A stretch of 64,000 bases of DNA from NCBI GenBank assembly GCA_963727915.1, contig CAVSID010000001.1:992001-1056000 (forward strand), written 5' to 3'. The DNA comes from CAWAND01 sp963727915. GTDB lineage: Bacteria > Chloroflexota > Anaerolineae > Anaerolineales > E44-bin32. Below, one piece after another: positions 18,120 to 27,731 of this stretch. Numbering within the stretch: the first letter of the stretch is position 1; each line of letters begins with the position of its first letter. The notes below the pieces were generated by a model that was given only the letters and a program-made list of their open reading frames with translations, searched no databases and was not told where the DNA came from. A program made the translations under genes and the position numbers.

Positions 18120-19277
18120 TCACTTTTCCGGCGCGCCGTTGCTGATCCACTCACGTATGTATTGAAGCTCATCTCCGCTCAGTTGACCGGGGTGACCTCC
18201 GGCGGCCTGAAGGCGGACAAGTTCGCTGTTATCCGGTTCATTGGGGATGATCACAGCGCCTGAGGACCCGCCCTTGAGCGCGCCGGTGTAGGAGCCAAGA
18301 TCCAAGCCGCCCATGCTGGAGGCGGGGCTGTGGCAAGCGATGCAACGCGTTTGGAAAATGGCGCCGATCCCATCATCCCATGTGGTCGGCCGCTCGGCCG
18401 AAGCGGTCCGGGTGGGGAGCGCCGTCGGGAAAGGTGTGGCCGTGAGCGGGGCGTAGATCACGACGTCTTCCGCCGGCGGGATGGTGGTGATCGCCGTCTG
18501 CTCAAAAGTGGCGAAGAGATAGATACCGATGATAAGCGCCACAGCGACCACGCTGTAGACTGGCACGAACACGCGCATCCTGGCGCGCCGCACGGATGGT
18601 TCGAGAGGCGCGTCAACCCGGCCGGCTTGCATGTCGGCCAACTCGAGGGCGTGTTCATCGAGCATTTCCTCTTCAGTGAGGTAGCCGGTGAACATGCTCT
18701 TGTTGAAGTTGCGAAGATGGACATGGTAGATGTGCCAGACGATGATCGCAAGCACAGCCAGCAAGGCTTCGTAGCCGTGGGCCGACTTGGCCGCGGGGAT
18801 GATCACGCCCGGGAGGAGCTTGGCTGAAGCAATCGGATTCCACATCAAAAACCCGGTGATGGCCATCACGACCACACCCCAAACAACCGCCCAGTACTCG
18901 GCCTTCTCCTCAAAGCCATAGCGGCCCTGTGCCGGATGTTCTTTGGACAGGCCGAGGTTGAAGAGCAGTGTGTTCCATGCTGCTTGCACGTCGGCCAGGG
19001 TGGGGAACATCGTGGGGCGGACCCTGAGGACGAAGACGCGGTAGCCGACGACGCCGATGTGGTAGACGACTTCGAGCATCAGCACGATGGCGGCAATGTG
19101 GTGAACGGTGCGGGTGTTGACGATGCCACCCAACACCCCGACGATCGATTGCGACACACCACTTAGCGCGTATTTCTGAACCAAACCCGTGATCGCCAGC
19201 GTGGTGAAGCTTAAGGTCAGGACCCAGTGCTCGATCCGGTAGGCGAGAGGGAAGCGCAGGTAGCGTTGCTCACTCAT
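18120..19277 (-). CDS. Cytochrome b561-like membrane protein with C-terminal cytochrome c domain
   Basis: 385 residues, intact. Residues 1-215 form a four-helix di-haem b core of the formate dehydrogenase-gamma / NiFe-hydrogenase b561 type, with His in YRIEHWVL, TVHHIAAIV, VVYHIG and IIVWHIYHVHLRNF. A fifth TM helix (VYSVVAVALIIGIYLFATF) near residues 245-265 leads to an exported mono-haem domain with CIACH that ends in SNGAPEK. The start overlaps the end of the nine-haem gene by eight bases. It likely carries electrons between the quinone pool and the two flanking nine-haem proteins. Confidence 0.88.
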   Translation of the reverse strand: MSEQRYLRFPLAYRIEHWVLTLSFTTLAITGLVQKYALSGVSQSIVGVLGGIVNTRTVHHIAAIVLMLEVVYHIGVVGYRVFVLRVRPTMFPTLADVQAAWNTLLFNLGLSKEHPAQGRYGFEEKAEYWAVVWGVVVMAITGFLMWNPIASAKLLPGVIIPAAKSAHGYEALLAVLAIIVWHIYHVHLRNFNKSMFTGYLTEEEMLDEHALELADMQAGRVDAPLEPSVRRARMRVFVPVYSVVAVALIIGIYLFATFEQTAITTIPPAEDVVIYAPLTATPFPTALPTRTASAERPTTWDDGIGAIFQTRCIACHSPASSMGGLDLGSYTGALKGGSSGAVIIPNEPDNSELVRLQAAGGHPGQLSGDELQYIREWISNGAPEK

Positions 19278-20454
19278 CGTTCTGACCTCGCCTGTGCCGA
19301 CGAATTCGCTTGAAACCGTCTAATACCACGAACAGGGCCATGCCCCCAATCAAGGTAGGGATCAGGGTCTTGTAGAATAGGTTCACGTAGTAGACGAGTG
19401 CCGCATGCTCCGGGGTTGGCCGGTAGTGGCTCAGCCAGGCCGCAGGGAAGTTGGTCGTGGCGTCCGGGTGGCATTTTTCGCACGTTCGTAGCAGGTTCTG
19501 CTTGATAACCGGGCTGTCGGGATTGCTCACACTTTGAATGTCATGCACGCCGTGGCAGTCGATGCAGACCGGTGTGTTGGGCTCCTGCCCCGGCGTGACC
19601 GCCTGGAAGAGCGTCACGGTGGTCCCATGGAAGTCGGCGACATACGTCCGGAAAACGTCGGTGCTGATGCCGTACTTGGCCATCAGGTTTTGGTCGGCGT
19701 GGCACTTGGCGCAAATTTCGGGCGAGAACAGCCGGAAGGGGCTGTTGGATGGCCCCTGCACCGAGTGAACCTCGTGGCAGTCGATGCAACTCGGAACGTC
19801 CGGGTTGCCATTACCTATCAAAGCCGCTCCGTGCACGCTGTCTTTGTATTGAGCGTAGATTTGAGAGTGGCATTTTTCACATGTTTTCGGAATGCGGCTG
19901 CGGGGCTCGTCGGGCGGTTGGACGTCGTGCGCTCCGTGGCAGTCGGTGCATACGGCGGCATCCGTGTTGCCGGCAGCCAGTGCCTTCTGATGGACGCTGT
20001 CCAGGACCTCCTGGAACATGGTGGGATGGCAGGCCTGGCATGACCGATACAGCGCCAAGGTCAGCTCGCGGTGCGTATGGGCCTGAATCGGGGGGTGGGG
20101 ATAACCTGTGATGTCGGTATGGCACTGGACACAGGCATAGCCCATCTTCCCGTGGACCGAGTTGTCGTAGACATCTCGGTCCACTGTCAGGTACAGAGCC
20201 TCCCCGGAGGGCAGCGTGGTCTGCATCCCCGGCGTGGCGTGACAGGCAAAGCACGCGTCGTTGGATGGGGCCTGAGCAGCTGGTGCCGGCTCGGCCGGTG
20301 CAGCGCTGGCTGGCTTCATTCCAAGGGTGACGGCGCCGACGAGCACGGCGAGGATGGCGACGCCGGCAAGACCCCAAACCCAGCGGCGACCAAAGCGACG
20401 TTGAGGGGGTGGGGCGAAGGCCCGCTGTCTGGGTGCGATGTTGTGGCTCGTCAT
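19270..20454 (-). CDS. Nine-haem c-type cytochrome, membrane anchored at both ends
   Basis: 394 residues from ATG 20454 (AAGGA upstream; the frame is open further but the extra residues look non-coding). An N-terminal TM/signal segment (VWGLAGVAILAVLVGAVTLG) precedes nine CXXCH motifs: CFACH, CVQCH, CQACH, CTDCH, CEKCH, CIDCH, CAKCH, CIDCH and CEKCH. They are often followed by HGAHD/HEVHS/HGVHD, a pattern giving distal His ligands. A C-terminal TM helix (LIPTLIGGMALFVVL) and a basic tail follow. It is the first gene of the operon and divergent from ccmE. It is likely the exported electron-transfer head of the complex with the b561-like and NapC-type proteins. Confidence 0.9.
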   Translation of the reverse strand: MTSHNIAPRQRAFAPPPQRRFGRRWVWGLAGVAILAVLVGAVTLGMKPASAAPAEPAPAAQAPSNDACFACHATPGMQTTLPSGEALYLTVDRDVYDNSVHGKMGYACVQCHTDITGYPHPPIQAHTHRELTLALYRSCQACHPTMFQEVLDSVHQKALAAGNTDAAVCTDCHGAHDVQPPDEPRSRIPKTCEKCHSQIYAQYKDSVHGAALIGNGNPDVPSCIDCHEVHSVQGPSNSPFRLFSPEICAKCHADQNLMAKYGISTDVFRTYVADFHGTTVTLFQAVTPGQEPNTPVCIDCHGVHDIQSVSNPDSPVIKQNLLRTCEKCHPDATTNFPAAWLSHYRPTPEHAALVYYVNLFYKTLIPTLIGGMALFVVLDGFKRIRRHRRGQNDE

Positions 20455-20802
20455 TGGCAGGTCCTTGCGGACAAGAATCGTCGGCCAACCCTTCAATGGG
20501 TGGGTTAGGTCGAACTCTTGTCCGAATGAATTCTCACAGCAAGCTTCGGCTGTTGCATGTGAGGGCTGTCCTCCGGCCAGGCGATAAATGTCACCTATCC
20601 ACATGTACGCAGGTGCGAAGGCAGGCGGCAGCGCTCATGAGCTAGCTGGGTTGGATATTCTGAACCGAGGCGGGGCTTGATCCCCTCCCCGGTGCGAGGG
20701 GTCGAATGGAACCCGGTGCGATGACATTCGTCCCCCCCTAGCGGGTAGGGATGATGATAGAATGCCCCTAGTTTTCTCGAAGCCCTGAAGGAGGGGCAGA
20801 TT
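20455..20802. other. Divergent promoter region between the multihaem operon and the ccm operon
   Basis: About 350 bases without a gene. On the plus strand a TAGAAT (20758-20763) is a possible -10 for ccmE, with a strong GAAGGAGGGGC ribosome binding site before ATG 20803. No clear operator palindrome or terminator was found. Confidence 0.45.
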
Positions 20803-21315
20803 ATGGACGGATCGGTATCTCAGCCCAAGCGGCGTGCCACGGGGAAGACTAAATTTCTGATCGGCGGCTTGCTCATTGCGGCCGCGATCATTTATCTAAT
20901 CACGTCGGCAACGCAGGCGGCGGCTCAGTACTATATGACGGTGGACGAGCTGGTGGCCCAGGGCCAGACAGTCAGCGACCGCGATGTGCGTGTCTCAGGC
21001 GCCGTTGATGGGAGCACGATCGAGTACGACGCCAAGTCCCTTACGCTTCGTTTCACGGTGGCCGATGTCACCGGCGACATAAATGAAATCGATGCGCGAG
21101 GTGGGCTGGCCAAGGTGCTCCACGAGGCGGTGGCCGACCCGAATACCACCCGTCTCCAGGTCGTATATGAGGGGCCAAAACCCGACTTGCTGCGCAACGA
21201 AGCGCAGGCGATTATGACCGGTCGGATCGGCCCCGACGGCGTCTTTCACGCAGACGAATTGCTGCTGAAGTGTCCATCCCGCTACTCCGACGAGGTTCCG
21301 GCTCAGAGCGGCTGA
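20803..21315 (+). CDS. ccmE: CcmE haem chaperone, Cys-type (CxxxY) variant
   Basis: 170 residues. One N-terminal TM helix (FLIGGLLIAAAIIYLITSA), then the OB-fold domain (VRVSGAVDGSTIEY, VVYEGPKPDLLRN). In classical CcmE a conserved His binds haem covalently (HxxxY). Here the motif is LLKCPSRYSDE, so Cys replaces that His while the Tyr is kept. This variant is described in archaea and some bacteria. CcmE receives haem from CcmABCD and hands it to CcmF/H for attachment to apocytochromes. It is the first gene of the operon, directly divergent from the multihaem cytochromes it would serve. Confidence 0.93.
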   Translation: MDGSVSQPKRRATGKTKFLIGGLLIAAAIIYLITSATQAAAQYYMTVDELVAQGQTVSDRDVRVSGAVDGSTIEYDAKSLTLRFTVADVTGDINEIDARGGLAKVLHEAVADPNTTRLQVVYEGPKPDLLRNEAQAIMTGRIGPDGVFHADELLLKCPSRYSDEVPAQSG

Positions 21316-21453
21316 GCCGTATCGACGCTCACCGTTCAGGACATCTGGCAGGGATGCCTCTGGTGAAGGCAAAGCTGAACGCCTGATCATCTGGCCGGTA
21401 TGGTCGACTGGTGATCGGCAACGGGTGCTGACTGGTCTTGGGAGGGTTGTGAG

Positions 21454-23512
21454 ATGTTAGCTGACTTGGGTTACTTCGCCGTGGCGATCACCTTCGCCGC
21501 GGCGCTTTACGGCGCTGGGGCAGCGGCCTACGGCGCCATCCGAAGGCGGCCAGCATTCGTGGAAAGCGGCCGCCGGGCGATGCTGCTCACCTGGCCGCTG
21601 ATCACCGTGGCCGCCCTTTCGCTCATCGGACTTCTCCTCACCCGCCAATACCAAGTCGCGTACGTGGCATCCGTCACCAGCGACAGCATGCCGACCTACC
21701 TGAAGATCACCTCCTGGTGGGGCGGACAGCAGGGCTCATTGCTCTTCTGGTCGTGGCTGATGGCCGGTTTCACCACCGCCGCCAGCCTGCGCAAATGGGA
21801 TCGGGACCGAGAGTTTCTGCCCTGGGTGATCGTGATCACGATGATCACGTTGGCCTTCTTCCTGAGTCTGATCCTGTTTTTCGAAAATCCCTTCGCCCGA
21901 TTGTGGCAGACCATTGACGGCCAGCAGGTCACAGCGCTGTTCCAGCCGGCCGGAGCCGTGGCGCTCCATCCGACGGACGGGAATGGGCTCAACCCGCTGC
22001 TTCGGCATCCGGGGATGATCATCCACCCGCCGATGCTCTATCTGGGTTTTGTCTCATCGGTCATCCCTTACGCCTTCGCCATGGCAGCGCTGGTTACCGG
22101 CCGCTCCGATGACCGTTGGATCCGGCTAACTCGCCGCTGGGCATTGGTGGCATGGCTGTTCCTGTCCTTGGGGCTGATCCTCGGTGGCCGCTGGGCATAT
22201 GACGTGCTCGGCTGGGGCGGCTACTGGGGGTGGGACCCGGTGGAAATTGCCGCCTTCATGCCCTGGCTGACGGGCACGGCCTTCCTGCACTCGGTCATGG
22301 TTCAGGAAAAGCGCGGCATGCTTAAACACTGGAACATGACCCTGATCATCATGACTTACTCGTTGGTGATCTTTGGCACCTTTCTTACGAGATCGGGCGT
22401 CCTGTCTTCGGTGCACGCCTTCGCGCAGTCCTCCATCGGCCCGATGTTCTTTGGTTTCATCAGCCTGATGCTGGTCGTGTCTGTGTCTCTGCTGATCCGC
22501 CGCTGGCGTCATCTTGGGGGCGAAAACGAGCTGCAATCTTTCGCCTCGCGTGAATCGTTCTTCCTGGTGAACAACCTTCTATTCATGGGCATCGCCATCA
22601 TCTGCCTGTGGGGTGTGCTGTTTCCGATCATCTCCGAGCTTTTTACCGGCCAGAAGGTGACCGTCGGCCCACCCTTCTACACCCGGGCCACGGCCCCGCT
22701 ATGGGTCGGCTTGCTCCTGCTGATGGGCATCGCCCCTCTGTCGGCCTACGGCCACTCGACGTGGAAGACGCTCGGCCGTTCGATCTGGAAACCGCTGGTG
22801 GTCTCGCTCAGCGGTGCTCCCCATACTATTTGTGAATTCTGTCACAAATCCTGCCGCTCTGCTTGGCTATTGGCTGGTGGCTTTCGTGGCCTGTGTCACC
22901 CTATTTGAGTTCTGGCGCGGGGCCCAGGCACGACACCAACGCCATGGGGAGAACTTATGGCGAGCCCTCAACCGATTGGTCGGGCGCAACCGGCGCCGCT
23001 ACGGCGGGTATATCATCCATTTAGGGGTGATCGTGATGGCGCTGGGGATCATCGGCAGCCAAATGTTCCAGCAGCAGACCCAGGCGACCTTGGCCCAGGG
23101 TGAACAACTGACTCTCGGTCCCTACACCATGACCTACAACTCCTTGGCTGAGTTCAACACGGATGACGGCCGGCAGGTCGACCGCGCCGTCGTGTCGGTG
23201 TTTCGCGACGGTAAGCCGGTCGGCGAGCTGCATCCGCGGCGGGACTACTACTTCGCCGCCCAACAGCCGATGACCATCCCTGGCGTGCGTTCTTCGCTGC
23301 AGGATGACTTCTACGTGATCCTGGTGGGATGGGAGCCGATAGCCAGCCAGGGCGCCACCTTCAAGGTCTACCTCAACCCACTGATCAACTTCGTGTGGTT
23401 GGGTGGATTTGTGTTCATCTTCGGCACCATTGTTGCCGCGTGGCCGGATCCTGATCCTCAGGTCGTGCGACGCCGGTTGAAATCCGGCCGTCGGGCCATG
23501 GCCAGGACATGA
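21454..23512 (+). CDS. ccmF: Cytochrome c-type biogenesis protein CcmF (frameshifted)
   Basis: About 686 residues, normal for the family, after one shift near 22812. GGAGG precedes the ATG at 21454. There are many TM helices. The WWD haem-handling motif is WGGYWGWDPVE, and SWWGGQQGSLLFWSW and GTFLTRSGVLSSVHAF are typical. The second frame gives NPAALLGYWLVAFVACVTL and the periplasmic domain, ending in NFVWLGGFVFIFGTIVAAWP. CcmF is the haem lyase of System I. Removing one G near 22813 restores one protein. The Rex-like palindrome at 22829-22848 lies inside the coding sequence just after the shift. Confidence 0.9.
22829..22848. promoter_or_regulatory. Rex-like palindrome TTTGTGA-N6-TCACAAA (intragenic)
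   Basis: Perfect 7-bp arms with six bases between, inside ccmF. It is one of four exact TTGTGA-N6-TCACAA copies in the window. Being intragenic, it may be neutral, a roadblock site, or part of a dispersed repeat. Confidence 0.45.
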
Positions 23513-24072
23513 CCGGACGACGGTCTTTGAGACTGGCTCTTGTGGGGGGGATGGTCGCTGTGTCTATCTCCCTGTTTGTCGGCCTCACGGCGAGTGCGCA
23601 GCCGCCCACCCCTTCGGACAACGACGTCAATCACGTCGCCTCTCAGCTCTACTGCCCGGTCTGCGAGAACGTCCCCTTGGACGTTTGTCCGACCCAGGCT
23701 TGTGCGCAGTGGCGCGAGTTGATCCGCGAGAAGCTGGCAGCCGGCTGGTCAGACGACGAGATCAAGCAGTACTTCGTGACCCAATACGGCGATCGCGTGC
23801 TGGCCACGCCGCCTGCCCACGGCCTCAACTGGCTGGTGTACGTGCTCCCGCCGGTGGCAATTCTCATCGGCGCCGGGATCCTGGTATGGGTTCTCAGAAG
23901 CTGGCGGCGTGAACCCGTCCCCGAGGGAGAGGCGCCAGTGGTCAACGAGGATCCCTATGTTCGTCAAATGGAAGAGGAACTTGCAGCGCCGAGAACGGGG
24001 TGGGTGATGCCCCGGGCGCAGGATGATGACCATGGTAGAAAAGACTGCGATCGAACAAAGCCAAGGCACTGA
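23509..24072 (+). CDS. ccmH: CcmH-type apocytochrome thiol reductase (N-terminal CycL domain)
   Basis: The start overlaps the ccmF stop by four bases. A signal peptide (ALVGGMVAVSISLFVGLTASA) precedes the CcmH domain with the redox pair CPVC in LYCPVCENVPLD and two extra Cys (CPTQAC). WRELIREKLAAGWSDDEI and the YGDRVLATPP block are typical. A TM helix (VLPPVAILIGAGILVWVL) is followed by a short cytoplasmic tail. The family tail RQMEEELxRRE appears in another frame, ending at TGA 24005-24007, so the open frame to 24072 probably reflects a late shift. CcmH reduces the haem-binding Cys of apocytochromes and works with CcmF. Confidence 0.88.
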   Translation: MTGRRSLRLALVGGMVAVSISLFVGLTASAQPPTPSDNDVNHVASQLYCPVCENVPLDVCPTQACAQWRELIREKLAAGWSDDEIKQYFVTQYGDRVLATPPAHGLNWLVYVLPPVAILIGAGILVWVLRSWRREPVPEGEAPVVNEDPYVRQMEEELAAPRTGWVMPRAQDDDHGRKDCDRTKPRH

Positions 24073-24631
24073 AGCGATGGCGGAAGAACCACAAGCCGGC
24101 CGTCGGTTCACATGGGGAACGGGAGCAATCTGGCTCCTGGTCCTGGCCTTTCTCCTGCTCCTGTTCTTCGGCCTTCGTCGGACCCAGCAGGGCCCGGTCC
24201 AGCCGGGCGCTGCCGCGCCGCAGTTCAGTCTGACCACCTTCGACGGTCAGACACTTGACACGGCCCAGATGCGTGGGCAGGTGATCGTGGTCAACTTCTG
24301 GGCGTCGTGGTGTGTCCCCTGCGAGCAGGAAGCCGCCGAGCTGCAGCAGGCCTACGAGAACTACAAGGACAAAGGTGTCGTGTTCGTGGGTGTGAACTAC
24401 GTCGACACCGAACCCGAGGCACGGGACTACATGGCCCGCTTCGCCATCACCTATCCCAACGGCCCCGACCTGGGGACCCGCATTTCGCAGGCCTATCGCA
24501 TCCGCGGGGTGCCAGAGACCTACATCATGGGCGCCGATGGAAACCTAGTTGAAGCCAAAATCGGACCGTATGCCTCGCTGGACGAGATCCAGGCAAGTCT
24601 CGATCGGGCGCTGGCTGCCACGGCCGAATGA
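24023..24631 (+). CDS. ccmG: CcmG/DsbE-type membrane-anchored thioredoxin
   Basis: 202 residues with possible starts at 24023, 24026 or 24032. One TM anchor (GAIWLLVLAFLLLLFFGL) leads to a thioredoxin-like domain with VIVVNFWASWCVPCEQEA (active site WCVPC) and the cis-Pro loop GVPETYI. CcmG keeps the CXXCH cysteines of apocytochromes reduced in the ccm pathway. It is overlapped by the extended frame of ccmH and followed by the CcmI-like gene. Confidence 0.9.
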   Translation: MMTMVEKTAIEQSQGTEAMAEEPQAGRRFTWGTGAIWLLVLAFLLLLFFGLRRTQQGPVQPGAAAPQFSLTTFDGQTLDTAQMRGQVIVVNFWASWCVPCEQEAAELQQAYENYKDKGVVFVGVNYVDTEPEARDYMARFAITYPNGPDLGTRISQAYRIRGVPETYIMGADGNLVEAKIGPYASLDEIQASLDRALAATAE

Positions 24632-24710
24632 TCTCGGACTCCGCCCGAGTATGCCGAAGATGGACAGGCCGACCCTCCGACACGCTCCCCCACCACGCAG
24701 GCATTAACCC

Positions 24711-25203
24711 ATGACTTCTTGGATCGGCTCTCCTGATCATCGCTTTGTTCTTGTTCGTGGTCGCGTTCGTCGCCCGTCCCCTCACCACCGGGGCCGGACT
24801 GCATGTAACGGAGGCCGAACGCCATCTCTCCGAGCTCCTGGCCGCCCGGGATCACACGTTGTCAAGCCTGGCCGACCTTGAGATGGACAACATTCTGGAG
24901 AAGATCCCTCCCGAAGACTACGCCGTCCAGCGCGCCCAACTGTTGCAGGAAGGGGCCGAGATCCTGCGGCAGATCGACGCCATGGCGGACGAGGGGTTTG
25001 CTGAGGCGGCGGCCGTCGTCGATTCCCGTGCCGACGAGCAGGACCCGGAAGCCCAGTTGGAGGCGGCCATTACCCGCATGCGGTCTGGCGGGGAGGAACC
25101 GGCCGGGGGATTCTGTCCACAATGTGGCGAACCGGTTGTCCCCAACGACCGGTACTGTAGCCATTGCGGGGCGGCGCTGACGGTGGAGGGGACCCACGCG
25201 TGA
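24711..25203 (+). CDS. CcmI-like membrane protein with C-terminal zinc ribbon (probable frameshift near start)
   Basis: About 163 residues. An ATG at 24711 (MTSWIGS) leads into a TM helix (LLIIALFLFVVAFVA) only after one extra base near 24728 is removed. Alternatively a TTG near 24745 is used. A helical region ERHLSELLAARDHTLSSLAD...LEKIPPEDYAVQRAQLL matches the short CcmI-type domain that brings apocytochrome to the lyase. The tail is a zinc ribbon (FCPQCGEP, YCSHCGAAL). Its stop overlaps the GTG start of the next gene. The position in the ccm operon supports a role in cytochrome maturation. Confidence 0.65.
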
Positions 25204-27040
25204 AGAAGTCGTGGATCGGCCTCCTTTCCCTGGCGCTGGCCCTCTCCGCCTGCACTTTGGCCGAAGACGTCACGCCGCCGCCCGGTTATCAGGCCACCCA
25301 GGCGTCTCTCCCCACCAGCCCGCCCCCTCAACCGGTCAACGTCGTTCCGGCTGGGCCGCCCGAATCCATCCGCTGGCCAGGCGATCTATGCCGAGCGGTG
25401 TGCGCCATGCCATGGGGATCTTGGGCCGAGGCGACGGTCCACAGGCAGCGCAGCTCCCCAATGAGCCCACGCACCTGGGCGACCCGTCCGTGGCGCGCGA
25501 AGCCGTTCCGGCGGATTGGTACCAGGTCGTGACCCAGGGTCGGCTGGACCAGATGATGCCGCCTTTCGCCAGCCTGACCGATTCTCAGCGCTGGGACGTC
25601 GTCGCCTATTCGCTCAATCTAAGCGTGTCGGCGGACGACCTCGATCTGGCACAGCAGGCCTACCAGAACGCATGCGCCAGTTGCCACGGACAAGACGGGA
25701 GTACGCCCACCGCGAGCGTGACCCTCTCCGATCCGGGTTGGATGGCGAAACAATCCCAGGCATCCCTGGTGGCAGCCATCAGCCAGGGATCGGGCCAGAT
25801 GCCGGGCTTCTCCGACCGTCTGAGTGAGACAGAGCTGTGGGCCATGAGCGCCTATGTCCGCCAATTGGCCTTTTCCTCTGCGGCCGAGGTGCCACCGGTG
25901 GCCAGCGCAGGAAGCGAAACAGCGACGCCGTCCAGTGGGCAGACGGCCTCCATTGTCGCCTCGGTGTCGATGGGTTCCGGGTCCAGCCAGGCCGAGCCGC
26001 CCGCAGATCTTGAGGTGACGCTGCATGGTTTCGACGGCCAGCAGGAAGTGGTCACTCAGACGGAAACGCTCGGCCCAAGCGGGACGGTGAATTTCCCGGA
26101 TATCGAGATCGTCACTGGCCGGCTCTTCATTCTCAGCACGGAATTCCAGGGCGTGCGTTACACGTCGGACGTCTCCCATCTGACCGATGCCGGCCAGACA
26201 CTCCAACTGCCCCTGACACTCTACGATTCAACCAGCGATACCAGCGCCGTGAGCGCTTCCAGGCTTCACGTCCTGCTGGATTTCCCATCCGATGGCGTGA
26301 TGCAAGTGATCGAGCTGTGGGTGCTTTCAAACTCCGGAGATCGTACGGTTATGCCGACCGACTCCGGCGGATTGGTCTTCTCACTGCCGTCCGGCGCCAA
26401 CGACATTGCCTTCGAAGACAACAGCATCGCGCAACTGGCGACGCGCACCAGCGATGGTTTTACCCTGGCGATGCCTTTGCGGCCGGGGCAGGAGTCGGCG
26501 CAGCTTGTGTTCAGCTTCAACCTCCCCTACCAGGGCGGCGCGGATTTCCACCAGCCTTTGCCGTATCCTGTGGACGGGGTCACGGTTCTTCTCCCAGACG
26601 GTGGCCCGACGGTCAAGGGTGCCTCGGTGCAGGACCAGGGCGTTCAGGATCTGGGCGGCCAGTCCTACCATCAATACAACCTGCAATCCTTCGATGCGGG
26701 CGGGGCGATCGACATGCAGGTGGCCGGACGCACAGCGCCGCTGGTCTCGCTGGGGAGCAACTGGCAGAGCCTCGTCCTGGGCGCGGCGGCGTTGGTCTTG
26801 GTCCTGGCGGGAGTGATCGCCTGGTATCGGCCTTCGCTGCTGGGATTCGGCGCCGTGGAGAACGACGAGAACGATGAAGACGGAGAGTCGGATGAGGACG
26901 ACCCTCTGGCGCTCATGGCGATGATCGCCCAGCTCGACGATGCCTTCGAGGCAGGCGACATCGAAGAGCAAGACTATAAGCGACGCAGGGCCGTTCTCAA
27001 GCAACGTGCCCTCGAGGCGATGCGGGCCGAAGATGATTGA
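25200..27040 (+). CDS. Dihaem cytochrome c lipoprotein with C-terminal membrane anchor (frameshifted)
   Basis: About 613 residues with two shifts near 25380-25440. The GTG start at 25200 overlaps the previous stop. The lipobox is ALALSACT. Haem 1 CAPCH (AIYAERCAPCHGDLG) is only visible in the middle frame and haem 2 is CASCH. A beta-rich region of about 300 residues follows, then a TM helix (LVLGAAALVLVLAGVIAWY), an acidic stretch (ENDENDEDGESDEDD) and a helical tail AQLDDAFEAGDIEEQDYKRR resembling SHOCT/CcmI-type tails. It sits inside the ccm operon and overlaps ccmA, so it may be a dedicated substrate or an electron donor to the maturation system. Confidence 0.8.
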
Positions 27041-27731
27041 GGTGAAGGGCCTGGTCAAGGCCTTTGGCCTGAAAGCCGTACTGCGGGGCCTGACTTTCAG
27101 CGTCGACGAGGGGGAATTCGTCGCCCTGCTTGGCCCCAACGGTGCCGGCAAGACAACCTTCATTCGCATCCTGGCCTGTCTCTCCCGTCCCTCCAGCGGC
27201 GAGGTCATGATCGATGGGCTGCATCTGCCGGATGAGGCGGGGGCCGTGAGGCGGCGTCTTGGTGTCGTCGCTCATCAATCCCTCCTGTACGGCGACCTGA
27301 CGGCCGAAGAAAACCTTCGCTTCTTTGCCCGGATGTATGGTCTCAGACGAGTCGAGCCGCGGATGGCCGAGGTGTTGACGATCGTGGGACTGACCGCAGC
27401 TCGCCGGGAACTTGTGCGCACTTTTTCGCGCGGTATGCAGCAGCGACTGTCGATCGCGCGCGCTCTGCTGCACGATCCCAGCCTGCTCCTATTTGACGAG
27501 CCGTTCACTGGTCTTGACCAGGACGCCTCGGCCATGCTCGACCGGCTGTTGAGTGAGATAGCTTCACAGGGGCGGACTGTGGTGATGACGTCTCACGACC
27601 TGGAGCGGTCGGCTCGGTTGGCCTCCCGGGTGGATATTCTCTCTAAGGGCAAGATCGCTTCCTCCGTGGGGCGGGCCGAGCTGAGCCCGGGCTCCTTGCC
27701 GGAGCTGTATCGGGCGGTGACGCATGCCTGA
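27033..27731 (+). CDS. ccmA: CcmA haem exporter ATP-binding protein
   Basis: 232 residues from ATG 27033, overlapping the stop of the preceding gene. It has Walker A GPNGAGKTT, a Q-loop near VVAHQSLLYGDLT, the signature FSRGMQQRLSIARAL, Walker B LLLFDEPFTGLD and the H-loop MTSHDLER. It supplies ATPase activity to the CcmABCD complex that loads haem on CcmE. The next gene starts within its last codons. Confidence 0.93.
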   Translation: MIEVKGLVKAFGLKAVLRGLTFSVDEGEFVALLGPNGAGKTTFIRILACLSRPSSGEVMIDGLHLPDEAGAVRRRLGVVAHQSLLYGDLTAEENLRFFARMYGLRRVEPRMAEVLTIVGLTAARRELVRTFSRGMQQRLSIARALLHDPSLLLFDEPFTGLDQDASAMLDRLLSEIASQGRTVVMTSHDLERSARLASRVDILSKGKIASSVGRAELSPGSLPELYRAVTHA

